Source: Schizophyllum amplum (Eukaryota; Basidiomycota; Agaricomycetes; Agaricales; Schizophyllaceae). Taken from it: 64,000 nt of DNA. Each line of letters opens with the position of its first letter. The stretch's first letter is position 1. Position numbers and translations under genes: made by a program. The notes beneath the pieces were generated by a model that did no database searches, was not told the DNA's origin, and saw only the letters and a list, made by a program, of their open reading frames with translations. Location: the NCBI GenBank assembly GCA_007026445.1, contig VDMD01000002.1, positions 992,001 through 1,056,000 of the forward strand. Reading direction: 5' to 3'. Positions 1 through 10,406 of the stretch are shown here, one piece after another.

Positions 1-32
1 GCGAGGAGCGCGAAGAAAGTGAAGAGCCGCAT
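1..32 (-). CDS. Possible 5' end of a secreted protein gene running off the window
   Basis: Read on the minus strand, an ATG at position 32 opens MRLFTFFALL, which looks like the start of a signal peptide (a basic residue followed by a hydrophobic run), and then leaves the window. It would be divergent from RRN7, with about 150 bases between the two starts. The alternative is the 3' end of a plus-strand gene, since one plus frame ends ...RMLEAAD with a stop at position 51. Too little is visible to choose firmly; the divergent reading is preferred only because of the hydrophobic N-terminus. Confidence 0.28.
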   Translation of the reverse strand, partial: MRLFTFFALL

Positions 33-186
33 GCTGGAGGCGGCCGACTGACGATGAACGCTCCGAAGACGCGACGCGACCAGAAAAGTTACAGCGCACG
101 TCCACGTGGCACACTGATGGTGACCGGCGCCTAATTTCTGTGCTTGTCCTCCTCCCACGATCTCAACATCAACCCCGCCTCACATA

Positions 187-3100
187 ATGGCGCGTCGCAA
201 GTGCCCGGTGTGCGGCTCGAAGCAATGGCACAAGGAGCCATCTAGTGGGCTGGTCGCTTGCAGCGAAGGGCATATATTACAGGTGCGGGGATGCGTTCGC
301 GTCCAGGCGCACGCACTGATGGCTGGTAGAACTACCGCAATGAGACGAATGAAGCGGACGAGATGAACACGACACATGTTCTGCGTCGCCGTCGCATGAA
401 GACTGGGCGCGAGAAGAAGAAGGCGCGCGGGGGCGCTGATCCCAAATGTGAGGGTTTTTACAATTCCTCGCCTTAGCCAGATGATCCGCTCCCATTCCCC
501 TTCCGTGAGCTCGCTGACATACTGTAGTATATCACGGCGCACGTGGTCGTTTTCACTACTTTCAATGCCAGCAACTCATACTGCGGCGGCAAATCAGCGA
601 ATTGCGCGCCCTATGGGATCTGCCACCCGAATTCGAGGTATACATATCCTTCTTCGCATAATGTTGCAGTCCAAACAACTCATACGCGCCCTCTTCTATC
701 CTCTGTAACGATGATCAAGCTGATATATTACCTAGGCAATATGTCGAGATTTATGGGCACTTCATCTCAGCCTACTTCCCACCCCTCCCTCTCCTGAGCC
801 GTATATCCACGCGCAGGAGCTCAGCGGAGAATCTGAACTGCGAGGAGCTGAACCGACCACATTGGCTGCCGCTGGGCCAATTACACAGGACGGCAGTTAT
901 GGCCATGCCACACAAAGCACGAAGCCCGCTCACGATTCACAAATCACAGGCCTTGTTAGCCCTGCGAAGCCGCCAAATAATGGCGAGGACTCTGACTCGA
1001 ATGATTCAGGCAACTCGGACGAAGACGGCGTAAACGGCTCGGATGAATCCGATGGTGCACCTCTCGAAGACGACCCCGAGCTCGCGGCCATGCTTCGCGA
1101 GGCATCCATCGCAAGCTCGTCATCTGAGGACGAGGACGACAATGAGGACGGCCACGGCGCGAGTGCTGGCGATTTCCCCAGCGAGACGCCGCGCAAGAAG
1201 CGCGGGCAGGGGGCGCGCAGGCGGTACGAAGCGCCTCCGAGCACGATCGCGGTGCTCGCGCTGACGTGCTGGGTTCTGCGCGTACCTGCGATGTATCTGG
1301 ATTTTATCCGGTGCGTGGCCGTTAACTTGGGCTAGCTTTACATACTTGCGCTGTCCCATGCCCTGCTCCTGGTTTCCTGCATCTTCAGGGCTTAACACAA
1401 AGTCACCTCCCTCGTCTGGCTCCTTCAACACGGTCACCTGAGATATAGAATCGACCTCATGACTTCGTTCTGCCTTGTAATCTCCTTTTCAACATGCCTC
1501 GCCGATTTTTCACTTTCGCTGTCGCCCTCGCTTCTTCATGCTCATCCTCCTCATCTCGCCGGCCACATCCTCGCTGGCCATAGGGCCCCTCGCTGACCAT
1601 CTCATCTCGAATACTCATTCAAACTTCCCTTGCACCTTGCTCACCACATTTCTGCCTGCTCTCGCTGTCCTTTCTAACGACTTCCCTCACCGACTAAAAA
1701 TTTGACTTCCGCTGACCACCTTCCTGACTCCGGCGGTGACCATCTTCCTGCCTCGCTCTCGCTTACTTTTCCGTGACCCCCCCATGTTTGACCGCCATTC
1801 AATTCACCCCGCTGACCACTTTTCCCATCACCTCGCTAACCGTCTTCCACCTCACCTCGCTGACCGCATCCCCTCACCTCGCAGCCTCATCCAGTCATAC
1901 GACCTGACATACCTCGACCCGCTCCGCTTTCTACCTGCCGAGATGCTGCGCCATCTGACGAAACACAGCGTGCAGGCGCTGTCGCCCCCGGTGCGTGTTT
2001 GCGTGCTTTTCCGTATGCATTGTTCACCGGTCACTCGTGCCCGTGTTCGTCTCGTCCGTGTTCGTCTCGTCTGTGTCCGGCTCGTATTATTATTTTTATC
2101 ACGCTTTCGACTCCTCTTTAGCAGCAGCATCCCGACTGTGGTTGTCCGTCCTCCTCGCACGTCTCCGCCTTTCAATACTTCTCTCTCCCATAGCCAGATT
2201 TGATCCGTTTTCTTCGTTGTTCCTTTTCTCCGGACGTCCGCCTTTGGTGGCAGTCTTCACTTTCGAGTGCAATCTTCTTTCTCGATTGCGCTTTTCTTCT
2301 TTGAGTCCAGTCTTCATCTTTGAGTGCAGTCTTCATCTTCGAGTCCATTCTTCATCTACGAGCCCAGTCTACGTTTTCGACCCTGATCTTCATCATCGAC
2401 TGTACTTTTCATTTCCGGGCGCGTAGCCTCGTTCGAGGACAGTGGCGACGCCACCTCCTGGTCTGTAGTACCGGGGTGGCGCTCTGCGGGTTGCGCGCTC
2501 GCTTATGTGTATGCGCTCATGCGCCGTCGGCGATGTGGCACTCATGAACCGCCGGACACACGCTTATGAGCCGTCGGACACACACTCATGAGCCGTCGCA
2601 CTTGCTCATGAGCCGTCGCACTCGCTCATGAGCCGTCGGACGCGCTCATGCACTAGGCTTGTCGACGATGGGCCTTGTCGTATCTTAATTCTCTGCCGTC
2701 ACCCATTTCTCCGTCGCTATCCTTCCTCTGTCGTTATGCGCCCTTCCGTCATTTCATCTTTTTTCTCATCTTCCGTTTCGTGATAATCGAGATTCACTCG
2801 CCGGCTGACCCCCACGCAACGACCCGACCCCGGGCGACAGACTGATACCCACCCTTCCAGTTCCCACCCACCACGCTTGCGCTGCACTCCCTCACCTCGC
2901 GCCTCGCCAAGCTTGCCGGTGCGCGCTACGGCATCCACGTCCCCGAGGCAAATGCGGCGCCGGTACTGTGGCGCGTGACGAAGTATATGGGGGGTACGCG
3001 TGAGTAATTTTTCTATCCGTTTAGCTCGTTCGTTTGGTGGGAGAGAGATTTGATTGGAGAAAATGATGGACTCAGAAAGGGTGGACATGCTATCATCTTC

Positions 3101-4212
3101 GCTGGTTTGTAGGTTGAAGGAAGAAGTGTACGATGAAGGTCATCGCTGAGCGATCATAGCTGGTATTCTGCTATCATGGACGGCGGAATCTTTGCGAATA
3201 CGGCACAAACTAACGCGTATCGCGACATGGACGACCGACTCCCGGACGACTGGACGATCACCGAGAGTTCAACGTAACACTGACCACATCTGCAGCCGTC
3301 CTATACCACCTGACGAAGCGCCTAGCGGGCGTGCTGTCCCTCCCACTGACTGCGCATCGCTCTATGGCACCCGGCCTGGAAGCCGTCAAGAAACATGACC
3401 CGGAGAGCCACGACTACGACGACGTGCCGCCGGAGGTCGCACTGCTAGCGGCGACGATCGTAGTGCTGAAGATGGTGTACGGACTGGATGGCAATATGAG
3501 GTGAGTGATGTCGCGTGAGGCTTGATCAGTGCGGGCTAATGGGGACTGACGCGACGCTAGAACCGCAGACGCAGACGATGACCAGGCATGTGCGCTCCCG
3601 CGGCTGGACGATTACCTCGCGCACCTGCGCAAGATGGAAGACGAGGAGACGTGTGAAACGGACGGGCTGTTTGGGGCCAGGTGCGCCAGTCATGGGAATT
3701 ACGTGAGGGCGAAGCGCTCACGAAGGCCATTCTGGCAATGTAGATCAGTCGCGACGTTCGACGACGCGAGCGTGGACGCGTATCTGGCGTTCTGTGAGAA
3801 GGCGCTCCTGGGCCCGCGTGACGAGGGTACGCGAGCGGTGCCCGGCAGGGTATCAGTGATAGCTGACGCTTCTGGTTCTGCAGGGAGTGGTCGGCTGGCT
3901 GAATTCTTCCCGCGCGCGCCGCGCGAGAGTGGGCTGGGTGCTGGGAAGCCGGAGCGGCGGGAGGAGGGGCGTGTATTGCGCGCCGGCATCGCTTCGCACG
4001 GTGCCAGCGAGGCGCGGCCGGGTGAGCAATACCCGGTGTACAATGCACGGGATGTGCTGGGCACGCTGCCGGGGCCGCTAGGGCTGGTGGTAGCGCGGGG
4101 GGCGCAGTGGGTGGGCGTACCGGAGACGTACGTCGGCGGGGTGGTGGAGAAGTATGAGCGGCGGTTTGTGCGGTGGTGGCAGACTGAGCGGCGGCGATCT
4201 CGCGGGACGTGA
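187..4212 (+). CDS. RRN7: RNA polymerase I initiation factor Rrn7/TAF1B-like, multi-exon
   Basis: The protein would be the TFIIB-like subunit of the RNA polymerase I core factor, acting at rDNA promoters in the nucleolus. It opens MARRKCPVCGSKQW, an N-terminal zinc ribbon with Cys6, Cys9, Cys25 and His29. Exons visible: 187-282, 330-447, further short exons to about 1310 carrying an acidic Ser-rich linker, 1885-1990 (YLDPLRFLPAEMLRHLTKH), 2861-2999, 3296-3500, and 3561 to the stop, the last part open throughout (possible in-frame intron about 3829-3879). The segments DPLRFLPAEML and DAYLAFCEKALL fit the cyclin-fold and C-terminal part of the Rrn7 family. The exon path between 447 and 860 is only partly resolved. 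Introns 1311-1884 and 1991-2860 are unusually long here and repeat-rich. Identity rests on zinc ribbon plus exon order. Confidence 0.8.
1540..1884 (+). repeat. Degenerate pyrimidine-rich tandem repeat in an RRN7 intron
   Basis: The 574-base intron 1311-1884 contains many imperfect copies of a unit close to CCTCGCTGACCATCTTCC. Copies are spaced irregularly and have drifted. The array runs up to the acceptor CTCGCAG just before the next exon. Confidence 0.6.
2035..2395 (+). repeat. Two short tandem repeat blocks in the second long RRN7 intron
   Basis: Around 2040-2085 a unit near GTGTTCGTCTCGTCC occurs about three times. From about 2233 to 2395 a unit near CAGTCTTCATCTTTGAGTG occurs about five to seven times with substitutions. 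Both lie inside the 870-base intron 1991-2860. Confidence 0.6.
2516..2650 (+). repeat. Tandem repeat with unit GCTCATGAGCCGTCGCACTC
   Basis: About six consecutive copies of a 20-24 base unit built on CTCATGAGCCGTCG are visible. The last three copies are nearly identical, so part of the array is young or homogenised. It lies in the same RRN7 intron as the preceding repeats. Confidence 0.75.
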
Positions 4213-5994
4213 TGCATGTTTCGTGATTGCTACTGTAGCGTATAGGATTTCAGTCCACCTGGAGTCGGCGCTGTACGTGCCCGGACGGGTTATTGGCCGG
4301 ACGAAGGACGAGTCTGGAACGTTCAACATCAGGCACGGGGCAAGCGTGGGAATGCAAGGGATGCGGGACGTCCAAGCGGGGGAATCGAGACGGTTCTTGC
4401 GTCCTCCGCCCCAGTGAGAACCCCGATACCCGAGACGATCCCACGCTACCGAATCCTATGCCGCCAAGGGACCATTGAGCTCGGTAGGCCTGAGTCGACT
4501 GGACACCTCAAAATGATTGCAGAAATTACCCAATCCTATGGTGATTCTGAATGCATGGGATGCCATTCTTTCTGGTATACTTGACAGGAATGCTAGGCTA
4601 CCGACCTCGACCCCATCCTACCGCAATCCTACTCGACCCAATGCACCTCCCTGCATACGTCATACCACAACCAACCGTGTCCAGTCGTCGGCAGGCGCTA
4701 CGCGCGCCCTCACGCGCTGCAAAGGCTTATTTACCACCCATCCCACCGTCCCCGAGTCAGTGCGCTGCCCGGTGAAGCATAAGTTGGATCCTATTGGAAA
4801 GGTCAGCTGGGCAAGGCAATCCGGACTGTGAAGCGCACCTCACAACGATTTCCTGCGATTCTTCTGCGCGCGGTGTGGAAGCATGCATAGAGCATCCGTT
4901 CAACAGCTAGCGCTCACCCTGTGTGCATGATGCCTGTAGCTGGCTTGATCGACGCGAGTGCGTGACGCGCAAGTGCGCGGTGTCGTCGCTGCAAGCAAGT
5001 CAGACCTACATCCTTGGGCAAGTTCACTGGCGTACCTCGATGTCACGATCGTGCGCATACACGCGGAGAACCCGTCGCTGAGTCGTGCAGGCTCCTGCCA
5101 AATCACTGTCGCGCTACCCGAGACTTCAGAATCATAGCGTCGTGCGCAGCTCCAGTGATTGCGAGCGCATCTGGAAAGGGACTTCTGTTGAGTCGCGATC
5201 ACCCACGACCTGGGTGTATGCGCTCCTTTCGTGCTCGTGAGAGCTTCTGGTACGCTGTAGTCCACAGTCAGCGTCCGTGAATGAGTCGCGGCGTAGCACG
5301 CGCACCTTGGGGGTCGCCGGGGTCAATACGATGGACATATGCGCTCTCATTGAGCGCTTAGTTGTGGTCGGCGAGACGCAGGGCCGACATAACGCTGGCT
5401 TTGTTCCATCAGTCGACAGCTCGTCGCACGCAAAACGCCAACGGACGTGGCAGACAGAGGCAAGAGGCGGGTCCAGCGGAAGGGTGGCCTCGTTTTGGAT
5501 CGCGTCGCAATCAGGTGATCGCACGACGCACGGGCCAGGCCGAGCGGAGGGAGGATTGAGTGACTTTGATCGTGTCAACGAGAGCAGAAGCAAAGGAACA
5601 AGTTGACGTGGGCGAAGGTGGACAGGACAACCGACGGAACGACATCGATTCCGGTGATCGAACGCGGATCCGCTTTTCGATCTTCGTTCGAAAGTGGTCC
5701 TCATAGGTTCTCATAGGTTGCCATATATCTGCATTGCGTGCGGTACGCAGCGGTTGTCCTCAGTATCGGACTTCTCACTGGGCCTCCGCCATCACTGTCA
5801 GTGTCAGCGGCGTTGCGTCCACTCCCTTCTTGCTTCCTTCACCTTCGCCTTCACGTCCTCGGTCCGTCGCCTCCATCACCCGCCTACATCTTAACTCATT
5901 TATTTTTCACAGTTATGTTGCTCTGATATCGCCGTTTTCAACTTAATTCCAGCGGCTCTGCCGGTTTCCCTGCGTCTTGTTCCCGACCGCGAAC
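4213..5994. other. Intergenic stretch, no gene supported
   Basis: Open frames here on both strands (for example 5132-5704 minus) have no recognisable domain, no convincing exon structure and a composition like random frames. A cysteine-containing piece WECKGCGTSKRGNRDGSC near 4345-4400 is the only protein-like fragment and has no clear continuation. The last 250 bases are pyrimidine-rich and probably form the promoter and 5' leader of the next gene. Confidence 0.5.
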
Positions 5995-8619
5995 ATGCGT
6001 CGAATCGCCTCCGTCTTCTCCAAGCGCGACAAGGACGCCCAGTCGTCCGCGTCCGCCTCGACAGCAGGCCGCTCATCAACAAATCTCAGCATCAAACCCA
6101 GAAAGAGCTTCAAGCGCACACAGTCACAGACCCTCACGCTCGTCCCGCCCCTACACGCCCCGCCGCCTATCCCTGCCGCCTCTACGCCCGCTCTCCTCAG
6201 CGACCCCACGCACTCGTCCGCCTCCTCAAGCGGCGGCTCCAGCTTTCTCCAGACGCCCGAGGACGAGCTGCTCATCTTCCCACCAACCGTCGTCACTCCC
6301 GATTCCACCCCGCGCCGCAAGTCATGGATGCCCTGGGTCTCCAAGCACCCAGGAATCGCGCGGCAAGAGAAGCCCGGTGCCTCCGATCATCACCCCGGCC
6401 TACGTCGACTACTGCCCCCGCTAGGCAACAGGCCCTCCATGGACGATGATGAATCGGACGATGACTCGTCCGAGGACTCTGAGGACGAAGAGCCATCGGA
6501 CGCTGACCCTGTGCCTCATCGTCAAACGACCGCCCCCACGCGTGCTTTTGCTCCCGCCTCGGCCGCCGCTGCCCTCGACTACCTCACCGCCATTACGCAG
6601 CGCCAGCTGGACGGCAAGCCATGCCCGCTCTCGCCGTTCGTCCTCGATTCTACATGCCCTGCCTTTCCCTGCTCCACAAACCGCGCACCTACCCGCTCAC
6701 ATGCTACCCTCCGCATCCGCATGCACCGCCAGCACATCCTTGCGCGTACAAAGAGCACCGGACGTGCGGTTACTCGCGCCGAAGAGGCGTCGATCCTGCC
6801 TTTTAGCGCGCGCCCATCCGTCACGTTCACGCCAAGCGAGGCTCCTGACGATCTCCTCGACCGTCGGCCTCCTCGCGGCACGCGTGTTCTGCCGTATAGT
6901 CCCGGCATCCGCCGGTGGATTGCGCGACCCACGTTCGAAGAGCGGCATACGGTGTACCTCGCGAACGGGCGGACGATCGAGACTTACGGTGTCTCGTGCG
7001 CGTGGGCAGTTGCCGCGCTGGAGTATTCCGAGGCCCTGGATGCCATGGCAGGATATGACCTCATAACTGATGAACTACCTACTCCCGAAGTCGGTTTCAC
7101 CATTCCTGAGCTTACCTTGGCCGGCGTTTCCTCACCCTCCGCCTCACCATCTGCCATGTCGAGCACCGGCAGCTCATCTCATGTGCATGGTGAGCATGCG
7201 GCCATACGCGATGCTGACGCACAGTCACTGACGAGGTTTGCAGTGCCGAATCGCAAATCGTTGCCCGGCAAGCCTCCGCCTCCGCTTGCACCATCTCCAC
7301 TGCGGCACGAGACGGATGCTACTCCGGCATCATCAGCAGTGCGATTGGTACAGCCTTCGCCAGTCACGAACACGGTTGACTCAAGCGAGGCCACGGCCGC
7401 CAACCTCTCATTCAAACGTGGAGTACACTTTGCCGAGGACAATAAGGACGACGTAGTGCCGCTAGCATATGTGCTACGCGCACGCCAGCGCAAGGCAGAG
7501 AAAGCGCGCTTCCTACGCGAGGAGCAAGAGAAGCGCAAAGCAGAGATTGATCGGATGCGCGTCGAGAATGAGCGTCGCGCGCGCGAGAAGGAGCGCGCCG
7601 AGTGGGAGAGAGAGCGTCAGGCCTGGGAGCGAGAAAAGCGGGCCATGGAGGAGGAGCGGAAGAAGCGACTCTATCAGGAGGAGGTCATCGCGTCGCGACA
7701 GCGACGGGAGAACCAGCGGTATGGACATCAAGTGACGCCGAGTCCGTCGTCGAGCACGATGCGTGAAGGGGAGTCGACACAGCGGGAGAGCTCGCGCCAC
7801 ATCCGTCCGGCGTACGACAGCAGTAGCAGGCACGCTTCGGAGTCGAAGGCGTCGCGCCCGGCAAGCATCGTGGCGCCCTCTCCAGCACCTTCTCCCCGAC
7901 CGGCCTCGACGCACTCGCGACCTCCTTCCACGTATTCGGTATCGTCAGAAGACGTACGACCGCGCGGGAGATCCGCCACGGCTCCCCAGCCAGAGCGCGC
8001 GTCTTCCTTCCCAACCTATGCCTCTACCTACGCGGGAAGTCGATCTAGCCTGCTGATGCCTCCTATGCCATCTATGCCCTCGGGCATGATGACCCCCGGT
8101 CTACCGCCCAACATGATGGGCATGCCCATGATGGTCATGCCTGGGATGCCCCCGATGCCGATGACGGGAATGCCGTATGCGATGGATATGCCACTTTTGC
8201 CCCCGAGCGCGCCCTTCATGATGCATTCCTCACGGTCGAGATCACGCTCGTCGCGGGACTCATCGCCGGGGTCGTCTCCAGGGAGCTCCTCGCCGGCACG
8301 CAGCCGCGAGCGCCTTGGGTCATCGCCGCGCCCCCCATCGACCGTTGGATCGCAATGGGCGCCTAGCCACGAGCGTCGCGCGAGCGACGAGCGATCCGCG
8401 GGCTCACGCTTGAGCCAGGGGACGATGGGCAGCAAGCGGATGTCGGGACTGCAGTCGCAACCAGCGTCTGTGTCTCGCGGTCGTGCGAAGCATCCGAATG
8501 CGGCACCGCCGCTGCCGAGCCCGTGGACGGCCCTGCCGATGCAACAGCCATCGACGGTACCCGTGACGATGCCCGCGCAGAAGCCTCGCAACAACCGGCG
8601 GTCGACCATGTTCGCGTAA
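5995..8619 (+). CDS. Large low-complexity protein with central coiled coil, function unknown
   Basis: A single-exon gene of about 874 residues; the first ATG is at 5995 (MRRIASVFSKRDKD). The frame is open upstream only through a TTG. Visible parts: a basic Ser-rich N-terminus, an acidic patch (DDDESDDDSSEDSEDEE, about residue 145), a more ordered middle (about 200-370, with RWIARPTFEERHTVYLANGR), a strongly charged coiled coil at about 490-570 made of RERE/KEKRE runs, then a Met/Pro-rich segment of about 45 residues and an SR-rich, basic C-terminus. The layout suggests a cytoskeletal, endocytic or RNA-associated scaffold, but nothing assigns a function. The middle segment is the best part for homology search. 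Confidence 0.8.
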   Translation: MRRIASVFSKRDKDAQSSASASTAGRSSTNLSIKPRKSFKRTQSQTLTLVPPLHAPPPIPAASTPALLSDPTHSSASSSGGSSFLQTPEDELLIFPPTVVTPDSTPRRKSWMPWVSKHPGIARQEKPGASDHHPGLRRLLPPLGNRPSMDDDESDDDSSEDSEDEEPSDADPVPHRQTTAPTRAFAPASAAAALDYLTAITQRQLDGKPCPLSPFVLDSTCPAFPCSTNRAPTRSHATLRIRMHRQHILARTKSTGRAVTRAEEASILPFSARPSVTFTPSEAPDDLLDRRPPRGTRVLPYSPGIRRWIARPTFEERHTVYLANGRTIETYGVSCAWAVAALEYSEALDAMAGYDLITDELPTPEVGFTIPELTLAGVSSPSASPSAMSSTGSSSHVHGEHAAIRDADAQSLTRFAVPNRKSLPGKPPPPLAPSPLRHETDATPASSAVRLVQPSPVTNTVDSSEATAANLSFKRGVHFAEDNKDDVVPLAYVLRARQRKAEKARFLREEQEKRKAEIDRMRVENERRAREKERAEWERERQAWEREKRAMEEERKKRLYQEEVIASRQRRENQRYGHQVTPSPSSSTMREGESTQRESSRHIRPAYDSSSRHASESKASRPASIVAPSPAPSPRPASTHSRPPSTYSVSSEDVRPRGRSATAPQPERASSFPTYASTYAGSRSSLLMPPMPSMPSGMMTPGLPPNMMGMPMMVMPGMPPMPMTGMPYAMDMPLLPPSAPFMMHSSRSRSRSSRDSSPGSSPGSSSPARSRERLGSSPRPPSTVGSQWAPSHERRASDERSAGSRLSQGTMGSKRMSGLQSQPASVSRGRAKHPNAAPPLPSPWTALPMQQPSTVPVTMPAQKPRNNRRSTMFA

Positions 8620-9414
8620 ATCCGTGCTTGGCTTTTGCCCTGCTCGAGGTCGATTTTGTGTGTTCTCCCCACCTTCATCGTCTGCATCCCCCGCTCTCAC
8701 TCACACGGATTCTCCTGGCATTTTAGAATCGGACCTTGCAGACTCTTACATATATTATCGAGTATCCGGACGCAACAACCTGTACTTTGTCCCCGAACGG
8801 ACCTCGCATTCGTATCCTTATCGCCTCCTCGCAGCACACCCAAAAGTACCGCCTACGCCCCCGCCGCTCGTTATATACCACGCTCGCTTGCCTGCTATTC
8901 TTCTCCGCTTCACACTAGCACTTCTCGCCTGCCTTGATGCCCTTCCCGCCCACATTACACGTTCAACAACAACACACATTGTGCTTCTACTTCACCTCCA
9001 CGAACCGCCTCTTCGTCTCATCCATCCCCTTAATCTTATTACGGTGTACACAGTACTTGGTTCCCGCGCGCGCTTCGACGACAATATTCTGTCCTTGTAC
9101 AACGACTTTTTTATTGTTGCTCCTTGTCTACATTTTCTTCTGTGTGTTCCCCTGCGTCCCTCTGTCATTCTCCCCACACTTCCTAAATACCACTCGCATA
9201 AGACGTGGCGGCGATGAGAGGGTTCCGGATTACGGCGCCTTCAATTTAGTATGCAGTACTTTAGTCGAATTCATTGTAATGCGTCTTTTTCTCTGAGTAG
9301 CATGCGTACGAGGGACTGGAAGGATCGAACATCGGCATCGGCAGACGTGATCGTATCGCGCGCTCATGAGAGGTGGAAGGAAGGAAAGACGTTGCTGCCC
9401 GGCGCGAATGTCAG

Positions 9415-9520
9415 GGGACCCGTAGGCTTGCACCGGTGACCGACGGCGACTTGGCGGAGACAGAAGAGGCCCGCCAGTTCCACTCTGAATTTTTTCAGAT
9501 AGGTTGTCCTTGTCTTGCCG
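9415..9520. repeat. Dispersed repeat B, copy 1
   Basis: The stretch containing GGCGGAGACAGAAGAG, GCCCGCCA and GATAGGTTGTCCTTGTCTTG matches 11965-12080, where an extra segment of about 35 bases interrupts the same order of blocks. The pair is clear by eye, but the type of element is not. Confidence 0.5.
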
Positions 9521-9905
9521 TGCAACCACTTTCCCCTACCCTCTCGCCCTCCGCCCTGCATACGCCCCGAAGCCGACGCGCCCGGTGGTCTGCCGTATGA
9601 GGGAACGGACGGGTTCAGATGGGATTTCAGAACCGAATTCAGACGCGAATCGAGCACGTCTTCAGGCATCATTATGTGTGCATAGAAAGATATATAGCTA
9701 TGTACTTATGTCGGATCTCTACAGCTCCATGTCGGCGTGCATACTAATTGTCCAATGTCGCAAGAACCGTCGGCCCAGCTCTCGGGTTCGTGCAGCACGA
9801 ACTGCGAAATTAGCATAATTACTTCTCAGCACACTTGGCACTCACACGCGCGCAATGAATTCTTCGTAGAATGACTGCAGCGGGATCCCCATGTACTTAC
9901 TGTAC

Positions 9906-10030
9906 GTAAGCGCGAATGCATGTCTCAGTCCACATCAGCCTGATGCTACATAGGTCGTCTGTAAACTCGCTCTCGCGCGATGGAGAAAAAGTCGTACCTT
10001 CGGTGTCCGATCCAGTTTGCTGGACCCTCA
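9906..10030. repeat. Dispersed repeat A, truncated copy 1
   Basis: GTAAGCGCGAATGCATGTCT to the block GTCGTACCTTCGGTGTCCGA and a little beyond matches 15305-15430 with scattered substitutions. It covers only the outer end of the repeat; the part that overlaps the REX3 tail at 15651-15838 is absent here. Confidence 0.65.
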
Positions 10031-10406
10031 AATCGACGTGAGAAAGCGCGTTTTACAGGCTGGACGCGCTGCGCTGTTTTCGAAGACCCGAGTCGTCCAT
10101 CGCTCGCTGACATGTTCATTTCAGGCCGAAGTTAGCCCTTTCAGGCCCTTGCAGTGCCCGAGGATTATACCATTTTATTTGACTTGCCTGAAAGCAACAT
10201 AACGTATTTGGCCCTGAAGAATACACAATATATGCGGTTCGCTCAGATGCACTCAGCAGCCGTGAAAACGCACATCTCAAGATCCCGTAGTTATACGCGG
10301 CTTGGATGATATTTTCAAGATTTCCAGCGCCTCCAGGCAGATGATGCCTTCAAGACCCTCAGCTTTCTCGGCGTCGCCTTTGATACGGGACTACTCAAAG
10401 GCGACA

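Larger units (their letters stand above)
8620..10319. other. Intergenic stretch with dispersed-repeat fragments, no gene supported
   Basis: The first part is pyrimidine-rich and is probably the 3' UTR of the preceding gene. From about 9230 on the sequence is more AT-balanced and contains two repeat fragments listed separately (about 9415-9520 and 9906-10030). Frames in it are short and show no domains. Confidence 0.5.

Noticed and set aside
4345..4400. Cysteine-containing fragment WECKGCGTSKRGNRDGSC as a zinc finger
   Set aside because: Spacing does not fit a known finger and no flanking coding sequence continues it.
5132..5704. Open frame of 190 codons on the minus strand
   Set aside because: Arg, Ser, Pro and Thr-rich composition typical of a random frame in GC-rich DNA, no domain, no splice partners.
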